Shown here: positions 1 to 6,057 of the stretch, piece after piece
Numbering within the stretch: the stretch's first letter is position 1
Layout: the number at the start of each line of letters is the position of its first letter
Assembly: GCF_002831585.1 (NCBI RefSeq)
Contig: NZ_CP025113.1
Coordinates: forward strand, 5,347,001-5,411,000
Direction of reading: 5' to 3'
Length of the DNA stretch: 64,000 bases
Origin: Bradyrhizobium sp. SK17
GTDB taxonomy: Bacteria; Pseudomonadota; Alphaproteobacteria; Rhizobiales; Xanthobacteraceae
Made by a program: the position numbers and the translations under genes
The notes under the pieces: generated by a model
Told to the model about the DNA's origin: nothing
What the model saw: the letters and a program-made list of their open reading frames with translations, nothing else
The model's database searches: none

Positions 1-324
1 GAGTGGCTTTGCGCCGAGATGAGGCACGATCTGGTTTTCGACCAGTTCGCGGTAGCGTTCGGCAGTTCTGGCGCTGATGTCGCCAGCCGCCTCCCAGTGA
101 TCGACACGAGCGCGAACAAACTCGGTGACTGTGATCTTATTCGGCTCAACGTATTTCGCCTGAGCAACTGATGCGATCAGTTCAGCTAGCTTAATCTGAG
201 CCTGTCGCTTGTTGCCGCGGAACGTGTGAAATTGGGTCTTCCGCTTACCGGTTCTCTCGTCACGACCCGCATCGAATTTCAATCGCCAAGAATTCTTGCC
301 GCGTTGCTGGATGTGGCCTTTCAT
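1..324 (-). CDS. int: Tyrosine recombinase/phage integrase, N-terminal part (cut by window edge)
   Basis: The visible 108 codons begin MKGHIQQRGKNSWRLKF and show the AP2-like arm-DNA-binding domain (residues about 1-60). The start of the SAM-like core-binding domain follows, with RARVDHW and RTAERYRELV. The catalytic R-H-R-H-Y domain lies beyond the left edge. The start ATG (324-322) overlaps the TGA of the upstream ribbon-helix-helix gene as ATGA, so the two are translationally coupled. The gene reads outwards, which fits an attachment site just past the left edge. It catalyses site-specific integration and excision, probably at the tRNA-Ser gene whose 5' half marks the other end. Confidence 0.9.
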   Translation of the reverse strand, partial: MKGHIQQRGKNSWRLKFDAGRDERTGKRKTQFHTFRGNKRQAQIKLAELIASVAQAKYVEPNKITVTEFVRARVDHWEAAGDISARTAERYRELVENQIVPHLGAKPL

Positions 325-572
325 GGCTTTCCGCCGCGCTCAATGATCACGCGGTTGTTCTCGCTAACGACAACTTTGCCAACCTTCTCCGCGAGCTTGT
401 CCGCCAATGCTTCGAGGTTCTGCATCATGTCTTCTTTGGCGAAGGACTGTTCCAATCGTTGTATGATTTCGCCGGTCAATGTGCGCCCGTTCTTTTCGGC
501 CGCCTTTTCCAAGCGAGCCAGTAATGCAGTCTCGACCCTGAGACGTAGGTGCGAAGTCTCCTTAGCCGCCAT
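321..572 (-). CDS. Arc-type ribbon-helix-helix DNA-binding protein
   Basis: This 83-residue protein has the Arc-family pattern: a short basic strand (HLRLRVETAL) followed by two helices, LLARLEKAAEKNGRTLTGEI and IQRLEQSFA. The start at 572 is chosen because AAAGGGA lies about 8 nt upstream; longer in-frame starts run through the operator region. The gene is co-transcribed with int (ATGA overlap). Arc-like proteins repress by binding operators as paired dimers, so it is the best candidate to bind the palindrome at 627-663. Its role as the element's lysogeny or integration regulator is inferred. Confidence 0.8.
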   Translation of the reverse strand: MAAKETSHLRLRVETALLARLEKAAEKNGRTLTGEIIQRLEQSFAKEDMMQNLEALADKLAEKVGKVVVSENNRVIIERGGKP

Positions 573-621
573 TTCGGATTCCCTTTCTGCCGAGGCGGGA
601 CCATATACCACAGCCCAGACC

Positions 622-663
622 TTGACGGAACAAAAATGTACCTTTAAGGTACAAAACTGTTCC
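622..663. promoter_or_regulatory. Divergent promoter with nested palindromic operator
   Basis: Inner arms TGTACCTT (637-644) and AAGGTACA (646-653) are exact inverted repeats around T645. Outer arms GGAACA (627-632) and TGTTCC (658-663) share the same centre, so 14 of 18 pairs match over 37 bp. A plus-strand -35 TTGACG (622-627) and a -10-like TAAGGT (645-650), 17 bp apart, sit on it, so a bound repressor would block the excisionase-like operon. A minus-strand candidate is TTGTTC / TGGTAT, 17 bp apart, reading into the RHH-int operon. Confidence 0.7.
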
Positions 664-687
664 CGACAACATAAGGGATGGTCGATT

Positions 688-888
688 ATGAATGAAGAGT
701 TACTAAAACTGCTTTCCCGGCCGACTGCATCTGTGCCCGATGTTGGTCGGATCGTCTTCGGTCTTGGCCGCAACGCGAGCTACGATGCTGCTAGGCGAGG
801 CGACATCCCGACAATCGAGATCGGCCGGTTGAAGAAAGTGCCAACGGCCATGCTACGAAAGCAACTCGGCCTGGAGACCGCGGCGTGA
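688..888 (+). CDS. Small HTH (excisionase/MerR-like) DNA-binding protein
   Basis: This 66-residue protein contains DVGRIVFGLGRNASYDAARR, followed by GDIPTIEIGRLKKVPTAML. That is the layout of HTH_17/excisionase proteins: helix-turn-helix, small wing and Arg-Lys-rich end. The start at ATG 688 is chosen because GGGATGG lies just upstream and the divergent operator at 627-663 would otherwise be inside the gene. It diverges from RHH-int and overlaps the next gene by GTGA. A recombination directionality factor or early regulator is likely. Similar short HTH proteins recur at 4044, 12907 and 14146. Confidence 0.75.
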   Translation: MNEELLKLLSRPTASVPDVGRIVFGLGRNASYDAARRGDIPTIEIGRLKKVPTAMLRKQLGLETAA

Positions 889-1055
889 CCGACCAACGTC
901 TCAACATCCGCAAGACTGACCTTGCTGTCATCACGCGTATCGCTGTGGACGCTGGTGAGATTCAGTCGAAGATCGCCGGCTTGCTTCTGCTCCAAGAGGA
1001 GCGACTGAAGGAGCTGCGTGAAGTGCTGGAAGAGTGGCGTAAACCGCTCGCTTAA
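885..1055 (+). CDS. Small hypothetical protein (56 aa)
   Basis: This short gene starts with GTG overlapping the TGA of the HTH gene (GTGA at 885-888) and ends at TAA 1053-1055. The sequence TDQRLNIRKTDLAVITRIAV leads into a helical, Glu/Leu-rich tail (LLLLQEERLKELREVLEEW) that looks like a short coiled coil. Translational coupling and the coding-like composition support it as real. I recognise no family. Its position between the excisionase-like gene and the helicase suggests an early-gene role. Confidence 0.55.
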   Translation: MTDQRLNIRKTDLAVITRIAVDAGEIQSKIAGLLLLQEERLKELREVLEEWRKPLA

Positions 1056-1171
1056 ACGAAGAACCGCCCCCACGGGCCAACGTGAAGGCGGTCAAACTTC
1101 GTGGTCAGGCTTATGTCCGGCAAGACTTAACCTGTCTAGCATAGTTCGACAGTCATCGCAATATGCTCGTG

Positions 1172-1202
1172 GGGCTCCACCAAAGAATTTTTTGGAGCCC
1201 GA
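1172..1202 (+). promoter_or_regulatory. Stem-loop enclosing the ribosome binding site of the VapE gene
   Basis: GGGCTCCA (1172-1179) pairs perfectly with TGGAGCCC (1193-1200) around a 13-nt A/T-rich loop. The Shine-Dalgarno GGAG (1194-1197) lies inside the 3' arm, 5 nt before the ATG at 1203. If the stem forms, ribosome access to the helicase gene would be blocked. There is no following T-run, so an intrinsic terminator is less likely than translational control. Confidence 0.55.
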
Positions 1203-3245
1203 ATGTCCAACGCTCTATTTGACGAACCGCGCCTCAACGAATGGTTCTCGATCCCGCTAGACGAGCGCCTCGCGATTCCGATCGACGCGAGTGAGATCGA
1301 TTTCAACCTTGACGGAGAATGGCTCCCGATCCCAGCCGCGTTGCGTAGCGAAGAAGTCGGTTGGGATTGCTATCGCCTCGATCCAGAAGGACTCGGATTC
1401 GACTTTTTCTATCAACTGGCGATTGAAGCTGGAGACATGCGCTCAACGCAACAGCTGAGCGAACTGTGGCCCAGCTTCGATCGGGATAGGGCACCACACG
1501 ACGTGCTGCTGATCGACCTGTTCGCTTATTTGCGGGGGCAGTGCTGCGCGATCCACAGTGGCTTATCTGCCAAGATGGATGCGGCACTAGAAGACTGGAG
1601 GCATCGCAGATTTCGGGCTCACGGCGCCAAGGTGTGCGCTGAGTACGGGGAAGCGATCAAGCTTTTCGAGGCGGCCCAACAAGCTGTTGCGCGCCTTCCT
1701 AAGGTGATCCCAACCGATCGAATGCCCGACGAGGCGCGCGCGACGTTCGAAGCCATGACGTCTGCGCCAGCACGAGCGTACAGCTCCGAACAAATGCGGG
1801 CGTTTGCTGAGTTCGTTCACGAGTGTCTTCAGTGGCACAACACGAAATCCGAGATGGAAGGACTTCCAGAAATGACGAAGCTCGCGGCAAGTGCGTTCGA
1901 TGCCGAGGTAATGCGCGCGATCGCAGCCGAGCGGGCGCCTGGTTTTATTTCCGACGCAAAAGGGCACAAAGCCGAACCGCAGCACCCTCATAACGTTCGG
2001 ACAGTTCTCCGCATGAAAGGTATGGAGGTTCGCGAAAACCTTTGGATTGACCGGATCGAATATCGCCGGGCCGAGTCGGCGACAGACTGGCAGCCGCTCA
2101 CCGATAAGGTCATCGACGACCTGATGACGTTTGCGGCGGATCTTGGCCAGCCATTCAATCCGACTAAAGAGTTCTTCCAGCGGACCTTGCGCACTATCGC
2201 CCGGGCCAATTCGTGCGATCCGTTGCTTGAGCACCTGGCCGCTCTACAGTCCGGATGGGATGGCGTCCCAAGGCTCGACACGTGGCTATCGCAAGCATGC
2301 GGCGTCCCGAATGACCCTTATCACCGTGTTGTGGGCCTGAACATCATCGGCGGTTTGGTGCGGCGCGCGCGGCATCCCGGTATCAAGCATGACGAGTGCG
2401 CGATCTTCATTTCGCCGGAGCAGGGTGTTGGCAAGTCGTCACTCTGCAAAATCCTGGCGATGCACGAGCGATGGCATACGGACACGCTAAAGCTTGGTGG
2501 CCGGCAACAGGATATGGTGCCGCAAATGGCCGGGAAACTCGTTATCGAGCTGCAGGAACTGTCCGGCCACAAGAAGACCGAGGTCGAAGACATCAAAGCG
2601 TTCATTTCGACCCAGTATGACAACTACACTCGCAAATACGATGCTCTTGCAACGGATCAGCCGCGACGCTGCATCTTCGTGGGAACGTCGAACGATTCGA
2701 TGCCTCTGCGCGACAAAACCGGCAACAGACGATGGCTGCCGGTGCACGTGGTTGGTCGCGTGAACTTGGAGTGGTTGCAGGCAAACGTCGATCAGCTGGT
2801 GGGGGAGGCTGCCGCACGGGAATCGATCGGAGAGACGTTCCGCATTCCTGTAGAGTTGTGGAGTGTCACCGAGCAGCATCAGAAGGCGGCGCTTCAGCGG
2901 CCCGAGTATGAAGTGATGTTGCGCGATTGGCTCGCCCCAACCAGCCTCTCTGTGTACGTCACCGCCGCGGATCTCAGCCAGGTGGTTCGCGAAGCTGCGG
3001 GGCGTGTTGTCAATGCGCCCGACTATCTCGGCGTCGTGCGTGAACTGGGATTCGAGCCGGCGCAAAAGAAAATCGACAACCGCAATGTCAACGTCTGGCG
3101 CCGTGGAGACCTGAAAGGTGCTTTGCGACTGGAGCCGAAATTGCCGTTCTCTTACCGGCGCGGCGTGAGCATGAGTATGGAAGTCGAAATGCCGCTTCCA
3201 CCCGAACCGCGCCTCGCGCCTCTGCCTGCGATTGGTAGGGGGTAG
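1203..3245 (+). CDS. VapE-type superfamily-3 primase/helicase (virulence-associated E family)
   Basis: This 680-residue protein has a divergent N-terminal half without a motif I recognise. Its C-terminal half is VapE/VirE-like. The Walker A loop SPEQGVGKS is at residues 404-412, a Walker-B-like strand is GKLVIELQEL, and GTSND (about 494-498) and GNRRWLPV (about 508-515) are family hallmarks. Such proteins are replication helicases of phages, pathogenicity-island satellites and other integrative elements. ATG 1203 is preceded by GGAG, which is buried in a hairpin. The stop codon (3243-3245) lies within a G-rich repeat tract that may be the replication origin. Confidence 0.9.
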   Translation: MSNALFDEPRLNEWFSIPLDERLAIPIDASEIDFNLDGEWLPIPAALRSEEVGWDCYRLDPEGLGFDFFYQLAIEAGDMRSTQQLSELWPSFDRDRAPHDVLLIDLFAYLRGQCCAIHSGLSAKMDAALEDWRHRRFRAHGAKVCAEYGEAIKLFEAAQQAVARLPKVIPTDRMPDEARATFEAMTSAPARAYSSEQMRAFAEFVHECLQWHNTKSEMEGLPEMTKLAASAFDAEVMRAIAAERAPGFISDAKGHKAEPQHPHNVRTVLRMKGMEVRENLWIDRIEYRRAESATDWQPLTDKVIDDLMTFAADLGQPFNPTKEFFQRTLRTIARANSCDPLLEHLAALQSGWDGVPRLDTWLSQACGVPNDPYHRVVGLNIIGGLVRRARHPGIKHDECAIFISPEQGVGKSSLCKILAMHERWHTDTLKLGGRQQDMVPQMAGKLVIELQELSGHKKTEVEDIKAFISTQYDNYTRKYDALATDQPRRCIFVGTSNDSMPLRDKTGNRRWLPVHVVGRVNLEWLQANVDQLVGEAAARESIGETFRIPVELWSVTEQHQKAALQRPEYEVMLRDWLAPTSLSVYVTAADLSQVVREAAGRVVNAPDYLGVVRELGFEPAQKKIDNRNVNVWRRGDLKGALRLEPKLPFSYRRGVSMSMEVEMPLPPEPRLAPLPAIGRG

Positions 3246-3278
3246 GGGGTAGGGGGTAGGGGTAGGGGTAGGTAGGGG
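3234..3278 (+). repeat. G-rich tandem repeat (GGTAGGG/TAGGGG units)
   Basis: GGTAGGG occurs four times head to tail and is followed by shorter TAGGGG and TAGG units over 45 bp. The first copy covers the stop codon of the VapE gene. The tract has many runs of four to five G, so it could form G-quadruplexes. Its location directly 3' of the replication gene matches where staphylococcal island satellites keep their origin. That origin role is an inference. Confidence 0.8.
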
Positions 3279-3358
3279 CTGTTTGGAGAAATTACTAGGA
3301 AAAAGAGCAGGGGAAGGGAGCGCAGGGTAGACGTCGTTGCCAGGAAGTTCTTAGAAAA

Positions 3359-3397
3359 TGCCCCTACCGGCACTACCCCTACCTACCGCCTACCGGC
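3359..3397 (-). repeat. C-rich inverted copies of the G-rich repeat
   Basis: On the minus strand this tract reads GGTAGG, GGTAGG, TAGGGG and GGTAGGGG units. These are the same words as at 3234-3278 but in opposite orientation about 85 bp away. The two tracts bracket a short spacer (3279-3358) without a gene. The pair could fold together or act as two-sided binding sites for the helicase. Confidence 0.65.
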
Positions 3398-3439
3398 CTG
3401 ATGATTGCTTAGTCTCCGTCAACACGTAATTACAAGTTG

Positions 3440-3829
3440 TCAGAATCTGCGATCAGCTTCCGCAGCATTGGCCGGAACGTCGATCGACGGAAAGCACGGC
3501 TTTACGTTCTTCTCACCAGCGATGAACGCATCCTTGCGATCGGAAATTACGTACGAAAAGTAACTGTCGACACCATAGACGAACGGAATGCGACCGGCGT
3601 ACCCGCCCATTCTGTTCTTGCTGTTGACGTATCCGCAAACGAACTTTCCGTCTTCGCTGCTGACTAGGCGTAGGCCGTCAAACTGTGCAGACGAGGGGTC
3701 TACCAATCGTTCACGCACGCTGTCTTGTGCAGCGGCAAATGCCTGGTTCTCAGGTGTCCGAGACAGCACGAATGCGAAAACGAAGAACGCAACAACGCAA
3801 ACCCCGACAACGCCAAAAATCACTTTCAT
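3440..3829 (-). CDS. Membrane-anchored hypothetical protein
   Basis: This 129-residue protein starts MKVIFGVVGVCVVAFFVFAF, a single N-terminal membrane helix or uncleaved signal. A periplasmic domain follows with RERLVDPSSAQFDGL and KFVCGYVNSKNRMGGYAG, a pattern I associate with small uncharacterised proteobacterial proteins. The start at 3829 is chosen for AGAGGA about 10 nt upstream. It is transcribed against its neighbours, directly after the G-rich repeat region. Its function is unknown; a role in surface modification or superinfection would be speculation. Confidence 0.65.
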   Translation of the reverse strand: MKVIFGVVGVCVVAFFVFAFVLSRTPENQAFAAAQDSVRERLVDPSSAQFDGLRLVSSEDGKFVCGYVNSKNRMGGYAGRIPFVYGVDSYFSYVISDRKDAFIAGEKNVKPCFPSIDVPANAAEADRRF

Positions 3830-3914
3830 CACGTTTCTCGTTCCTCTTCGTTTCCAACGGCTTCTCATAAACAATCGGGCATAAAATGTTCGGCTGCATC
3901 AAGCGCGACCATAA

Positions 3915-3959
3915 GTCAACCATCCAAGGGTTGACAAATGAAAATAATTTTGATAGGAT
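3915..3959 (+). promoter_or_regulatory. Strong sigma-70-like promoter with overlapping inverted repeat
   Basis: TTGACA (3931-3936) and TAGGAT (3954-3959) are separated by 17 bp of A/T-rich sequence, a near-consensus promoter for the HTH-csp operon starting at 4044. GTCAACC (3915-3921) and GGTTGAC (3929-3935) form a perfect 7-bp inverted repeat that overlaps the -35 box, as expected for a repressor site. Confidence 0.65.
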
Positions 3960-4043
3960 ATAGCGAATTCACTCACCGAAGTTTGCCGTTATCCACACAA
4001 GCCGCAATGCGACCTGACGCGTCGCTGCGGGCGGAGACCACGC

Positions 4044-4229
4044 ATGTCCGAAGAAGGCGAGATTGTATGGGGCGCATCCGAAATTGCGCGTGCGATCAAT
4101 CGTTCGGAGCCGCAGGTTTACTTGCTTCTGAAGCGCGGCTGCCTGCCTGGCGCGCGTAAGATCGCGGGTCGTTGGGCATTCCGACCGGCCGAGTTTCGGC
4201 GCGCACTGGCGACCGAGGCCGCAGCGTGA
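4044..4229 (+). CDS. Small HTH (excisionase/MerR-like) protein
   Basis: This 61-residue protein contains IVWGASEIARAINRSEPQVY, then LLLKRGCLPGARKIAGRW. That is a helix-turn-helix with the basic wing of HTH_17/AlpA-like proteins. It is the first gene behind the promoter at 3931-3959, and its TGA overlaps the GTG of the cold-shock gene (GTGA). In the family such proteins act as excisionases or transcriptional activators of phage genes. Here the operon position favours a regulator of the downstream structural genes. Confidence 0.75.
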   Translation: MSEEGEIVWGASEIARAINRSEPQVYLLLKRGCLPGARKIAGRWAFRPAEFRRALATEAAA

Positions 4230-4447
4230 GCGACACGAAGCACCGCGGCACCGTCACGCATTGGAATGAAGCCAAGGGCTATGGCTTCGTCCGTCGCGAG
4301 AGCGATCAGGCCAGCATCTTCGTTCATATCAGCGAGGTCGACGAAGCTTACGACGCCCTGCGCCGCGGCCAGCGCGTCGAATTCGAAACCGCTGAGAGCG
4401 AGCGGAAACCGGGCCACCCAATGTGCGTCAACGTCGACGTAATCTAG
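4226..4447 (+). CDS. Cold-shock domain protein
   Basis: The 73-residue protein is a single cold-shock OB domain. It has GTVTHWNEAKGYGFVRR (RNP1-type GYGFV) and IFVHISEV (RNP2-type), close to the usual Csp length of 65-75. The GTG start at 4226 overlaps the preceding stop, so the two are coupled. Csp proteins bind single-stranded nucleic acid and melt RNA structure. A copy within a phage-type operon could help translation of structured phage mRNAs, including the hairpin-masked helicase gene. That link is speculative. Confidence 0.9.
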   Translation: MSDTKHRGTVTHWNEAKGYGFVRRESDQASIFVHISEVDEAYDALRRGQRVEFETAESERKPGHPMCVNVDVI

Positions 4448-4460
4448 AGGACTCTGATTT

Positions 4461-5135
4461 ATGACCCCTTGGAATACCTTTCGAGACAATATCCCCACGG
4501 ATCCGCGTTTCCTCGGGCATCGCGCCATTTTCGACAAGTTGCGGTCGATGCCGGAGACCCTGGCGAGTGCGCGGGATGCGGCCAAGAAGCTGGGGACGCT
4601 GAACGACAGGGGTATCACCGAAAGGGTGCGAGACTTCGCAACCAAGAAGGTTGCAGCCGATCTGCGCCGCGAGGTGATCAAGATCGATGCCGCAAAAAAG
4701 AAGCTCGAATCTCGGCGCCGCAATCTGACCGTTCCCGCTGCCGACAAGACGGATGTGGGTGCCGCGCTCTTGCGCCAAGAGATCCGCGCTCATGTCCGCC
4801 AGATGGAGTCGAGCAAGCAGGTCAGAACGCTCACGTTCAATCCCGATCCCGTGGTCGTCGCGGCGATCTCGGAGGCTCCGTCAATGTTGACGGGCGTGTC
4901 CGACAGCTTACGCGGGCAGATGGAAGCTGCATTCATCGAAGCGCATTTCCCGGCCGAGATTGCGGTTCTGCGTGAGGACGCGGAAGCGCTCGAAAGTGTC
5001 GGTATGGCGCTCGAAAGCGCAACGAAGGAAGTGCGCGCCGCTATTGGTCTGTCCGAACTCGAATTCAAAAAGTGGCTCGTGACGTCAACTCCTGAAGTGT
5101 CTCAGGAACTGCTCGAAGGCCGCATCGGCGAATAG
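4461..5135 (+). CDS. Hypothetical phage protein, helical
   Basis: This 224-residue protein begins MTPWNTFRDNIPTDPRF and is largely alpha-helical. Charged stretches such as AADLRREVIKIDAAKKKLE suggest coiled coil between about residues 65 and 120. The start has GAGGA about 9 nt upstream and lies 13 nt after the cold-shock gene, so it is probably in the same operon. No catalytic motif or family is recognised. Its position before the tail module would allow a scaffold or head-tail role, but nothing in the sequence shows this. Confidence 0.7.
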   Translation: MTPWNTFRDNIPTDPRFLGHRAIFDKLRSMPETLASARDAAKKLGTLNDRGITERVRDFATKKVAADLRREVIKIDAAKKKLESRRRNLTVPAADKTDVGAALLRQEIRAHVRQMESSKQVRTLTFNPDPVVVAAISEAPSMLTGVSDSLRGQMEAAFIEAHFPAEIAVLREDAEALESVGMALESATKEVRAAIGLSELEFKKWLVTSTPEVSQELLEGRIGE

Positions 5136-5173
5136 TCGTCGCAGGGGCGGGTAACCTCGCCGCTTTTGCGACT

Positions 5174-5202
5174 GCGAGAGGGTTGCATCACGGCCCTCTC
5201 GC
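5174..5202 (+). terminator. GC-rich hairpin between operons
   Basis: GCGAGAGGG (5174-5182) and CCCTCTCGC (5194-5202) form a perfect 9-bp stem with an 11-nt loop, placed 38 bp after the stop of the 224-aa gene. No U-tract follows, so it may be a weak or factor-dependent terminator, or an RNA processing site ahead of the tail genes. Confidence 0.4.
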
Positions 5203-5223
5203 CCAACTTCACGGAGAAGACGA

Positions 5224-5304
5224 TTGGCTACGATTATGATCGATGACGCCAATGACGCCGCCGCAACGATCCGTGCCACGATCAACGGGACGCCGAGAGC
5301 TTAG
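5224..5304 (+). CDS. Possible very small leader peptide (26 aa)
   Basis: A TTG-started frame preceded by GGAGAAG encodes LATIMIDDANDAAATIRATI and a short tail, ending at TAG 5302-5304. That stop is 2 nt before the TTG of the DUF5681 gene. The good ribosome binding site and the tight spacing suggest it may be translated to couple initiation of the next gene. No family is recognised and it could be chance. Confidence 0.3.
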   Translation: MATIMIDDANDAAATIRATINGTPRA

Positions 5305-5306
5305 AT

Positions 5307-5762
5307 TTGAGCGTGCTCCCGCCCATCGTTATGCCGCCTCCGCCGGGACCAGCCGCCGCGCCAGGCCGCCGTCCAGGTCCTGGTCGGCCTCGTGGATCGC
5401 GCAACCGCCGGACGATTGCCGTCGAACTGCTGTTCGCTACGGAAGCGAACGCAGTTGCTAAGAAGGCCGTCGCGCTCGCTTTGGAGGGCGATCCAACCTG
5501 CATCAAATTAATCATGGATCGTACGGCACCGGTCCGAAAGGGTGCTCGGATCAGTCTACCCAATTTTCCAAAGGTCTCGACGCTTGAGGACCTACCAAAC
5601 GCGCAAGCCTACCTGGTTCGGGCCGTCGCATCCGGACGGATCTCACCGGAGGAGGGCGCTGCCGTTTCGACCACGTTGGATCGGTTTTCCGCTGCCGCCG
5701 AGATTGTCGAACTGAAGCAGCGTATGGCCGAGATCGAGGAGCGCTATGCTTCGACGCGGTAA
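5307..5762 (+). CDS. DUF5681-like protein (phage-associated)
   Basis: This 151-residue protein starts at TTG 5307. It has a Pro-rich N-terminus (PPIVMPPPPGPAAAPG), then GRPRGSRNRRTIAVELL, the hallmark of DUF5681 proteins. It ends in a helix with ELKQRMAEIEERY. DUF5681 proteins are common in alphaproteobacterial prophages and plasmids and have been suggested to resemble small terminase subunits, but no activity is established. It opens the structural module and overlaps the next gene by 17 nt. Confidence 0.75.
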   Translation: MSVLPPIVMPPPPGPAAAPGRRPGPGRPRGSRNRRTIAVELLFATEANAVAKKAVALALEGDPTCIKLIMDRTAPVRKGARISLPNFPKVSTLEDLPNAQAYLVRAVASGRISPEEGAAVSTTLDRFSAAAEIVELKQRMAEIEERYASTR

Positions 5763-6057
5763 ATGGGGCATTGAATCGCGGCTGCGGTGGCTTGAGCGGA
5801 ACGCGCCGACCCCTTGGACGCACCTGACCCTCGTCAACACCACCGTCGCGCCGAACTTGGACAGTACCGGCGTTCCCGTTCACCCACCTATCGAACTTGG
5901 GGTCGGCGAAATAATCCGCACCCGCCGCGATCAGCCGTCGATCCAGATCACGTTCGCAGAGCCGCGGGCCGATCTGCTCGGCGTTAACTTGGGCCAGTGG
6001 ACCGACGAACAGATTGCGGCGCTGGCACCCTCAACTTGCGGAGACAATCGTGGCTGA
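5746..6057 (+). CDS. Hypothetical phage protein (103 aa)
   Basis: This starts at ATG 5746 inside the end of the DUF5681 gene and ends 8 nt into the tape-measure gene. Such nested overlaps are normal in phage structural modules. The sequence (SRLRWLERNAPTPWTHLTLV, later GQWTDEQIAALAPST) matches no family I know. Position directly upstream of the tape measure is where tail chaperones or minor tail proteins usually lie. That placement is the only functional hint. Confidence 0.6.
   Translation: MLRRGKWGIESRLRWLERNAPTPWTHLTLVNTTVAPNLDSTGVPVHPPIELGVGEIIRTRRDQPSIQITFAEPRADLLGVNLGQWTDEQIAALAPSTCGDNRG

Noticed and set aside
226..687. Longer start for the excisionase-like gene at 226
   Set aside because: That extension would run through the RHH and int starts and the palindromic operator. 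ATG 688 has a suitable ribosome binding site and gives the family length.
3234..3397. CRISPR array
   Set aside because: Repeats are 6-7 bp, contiguous and without spacers, and no cas genes are present.
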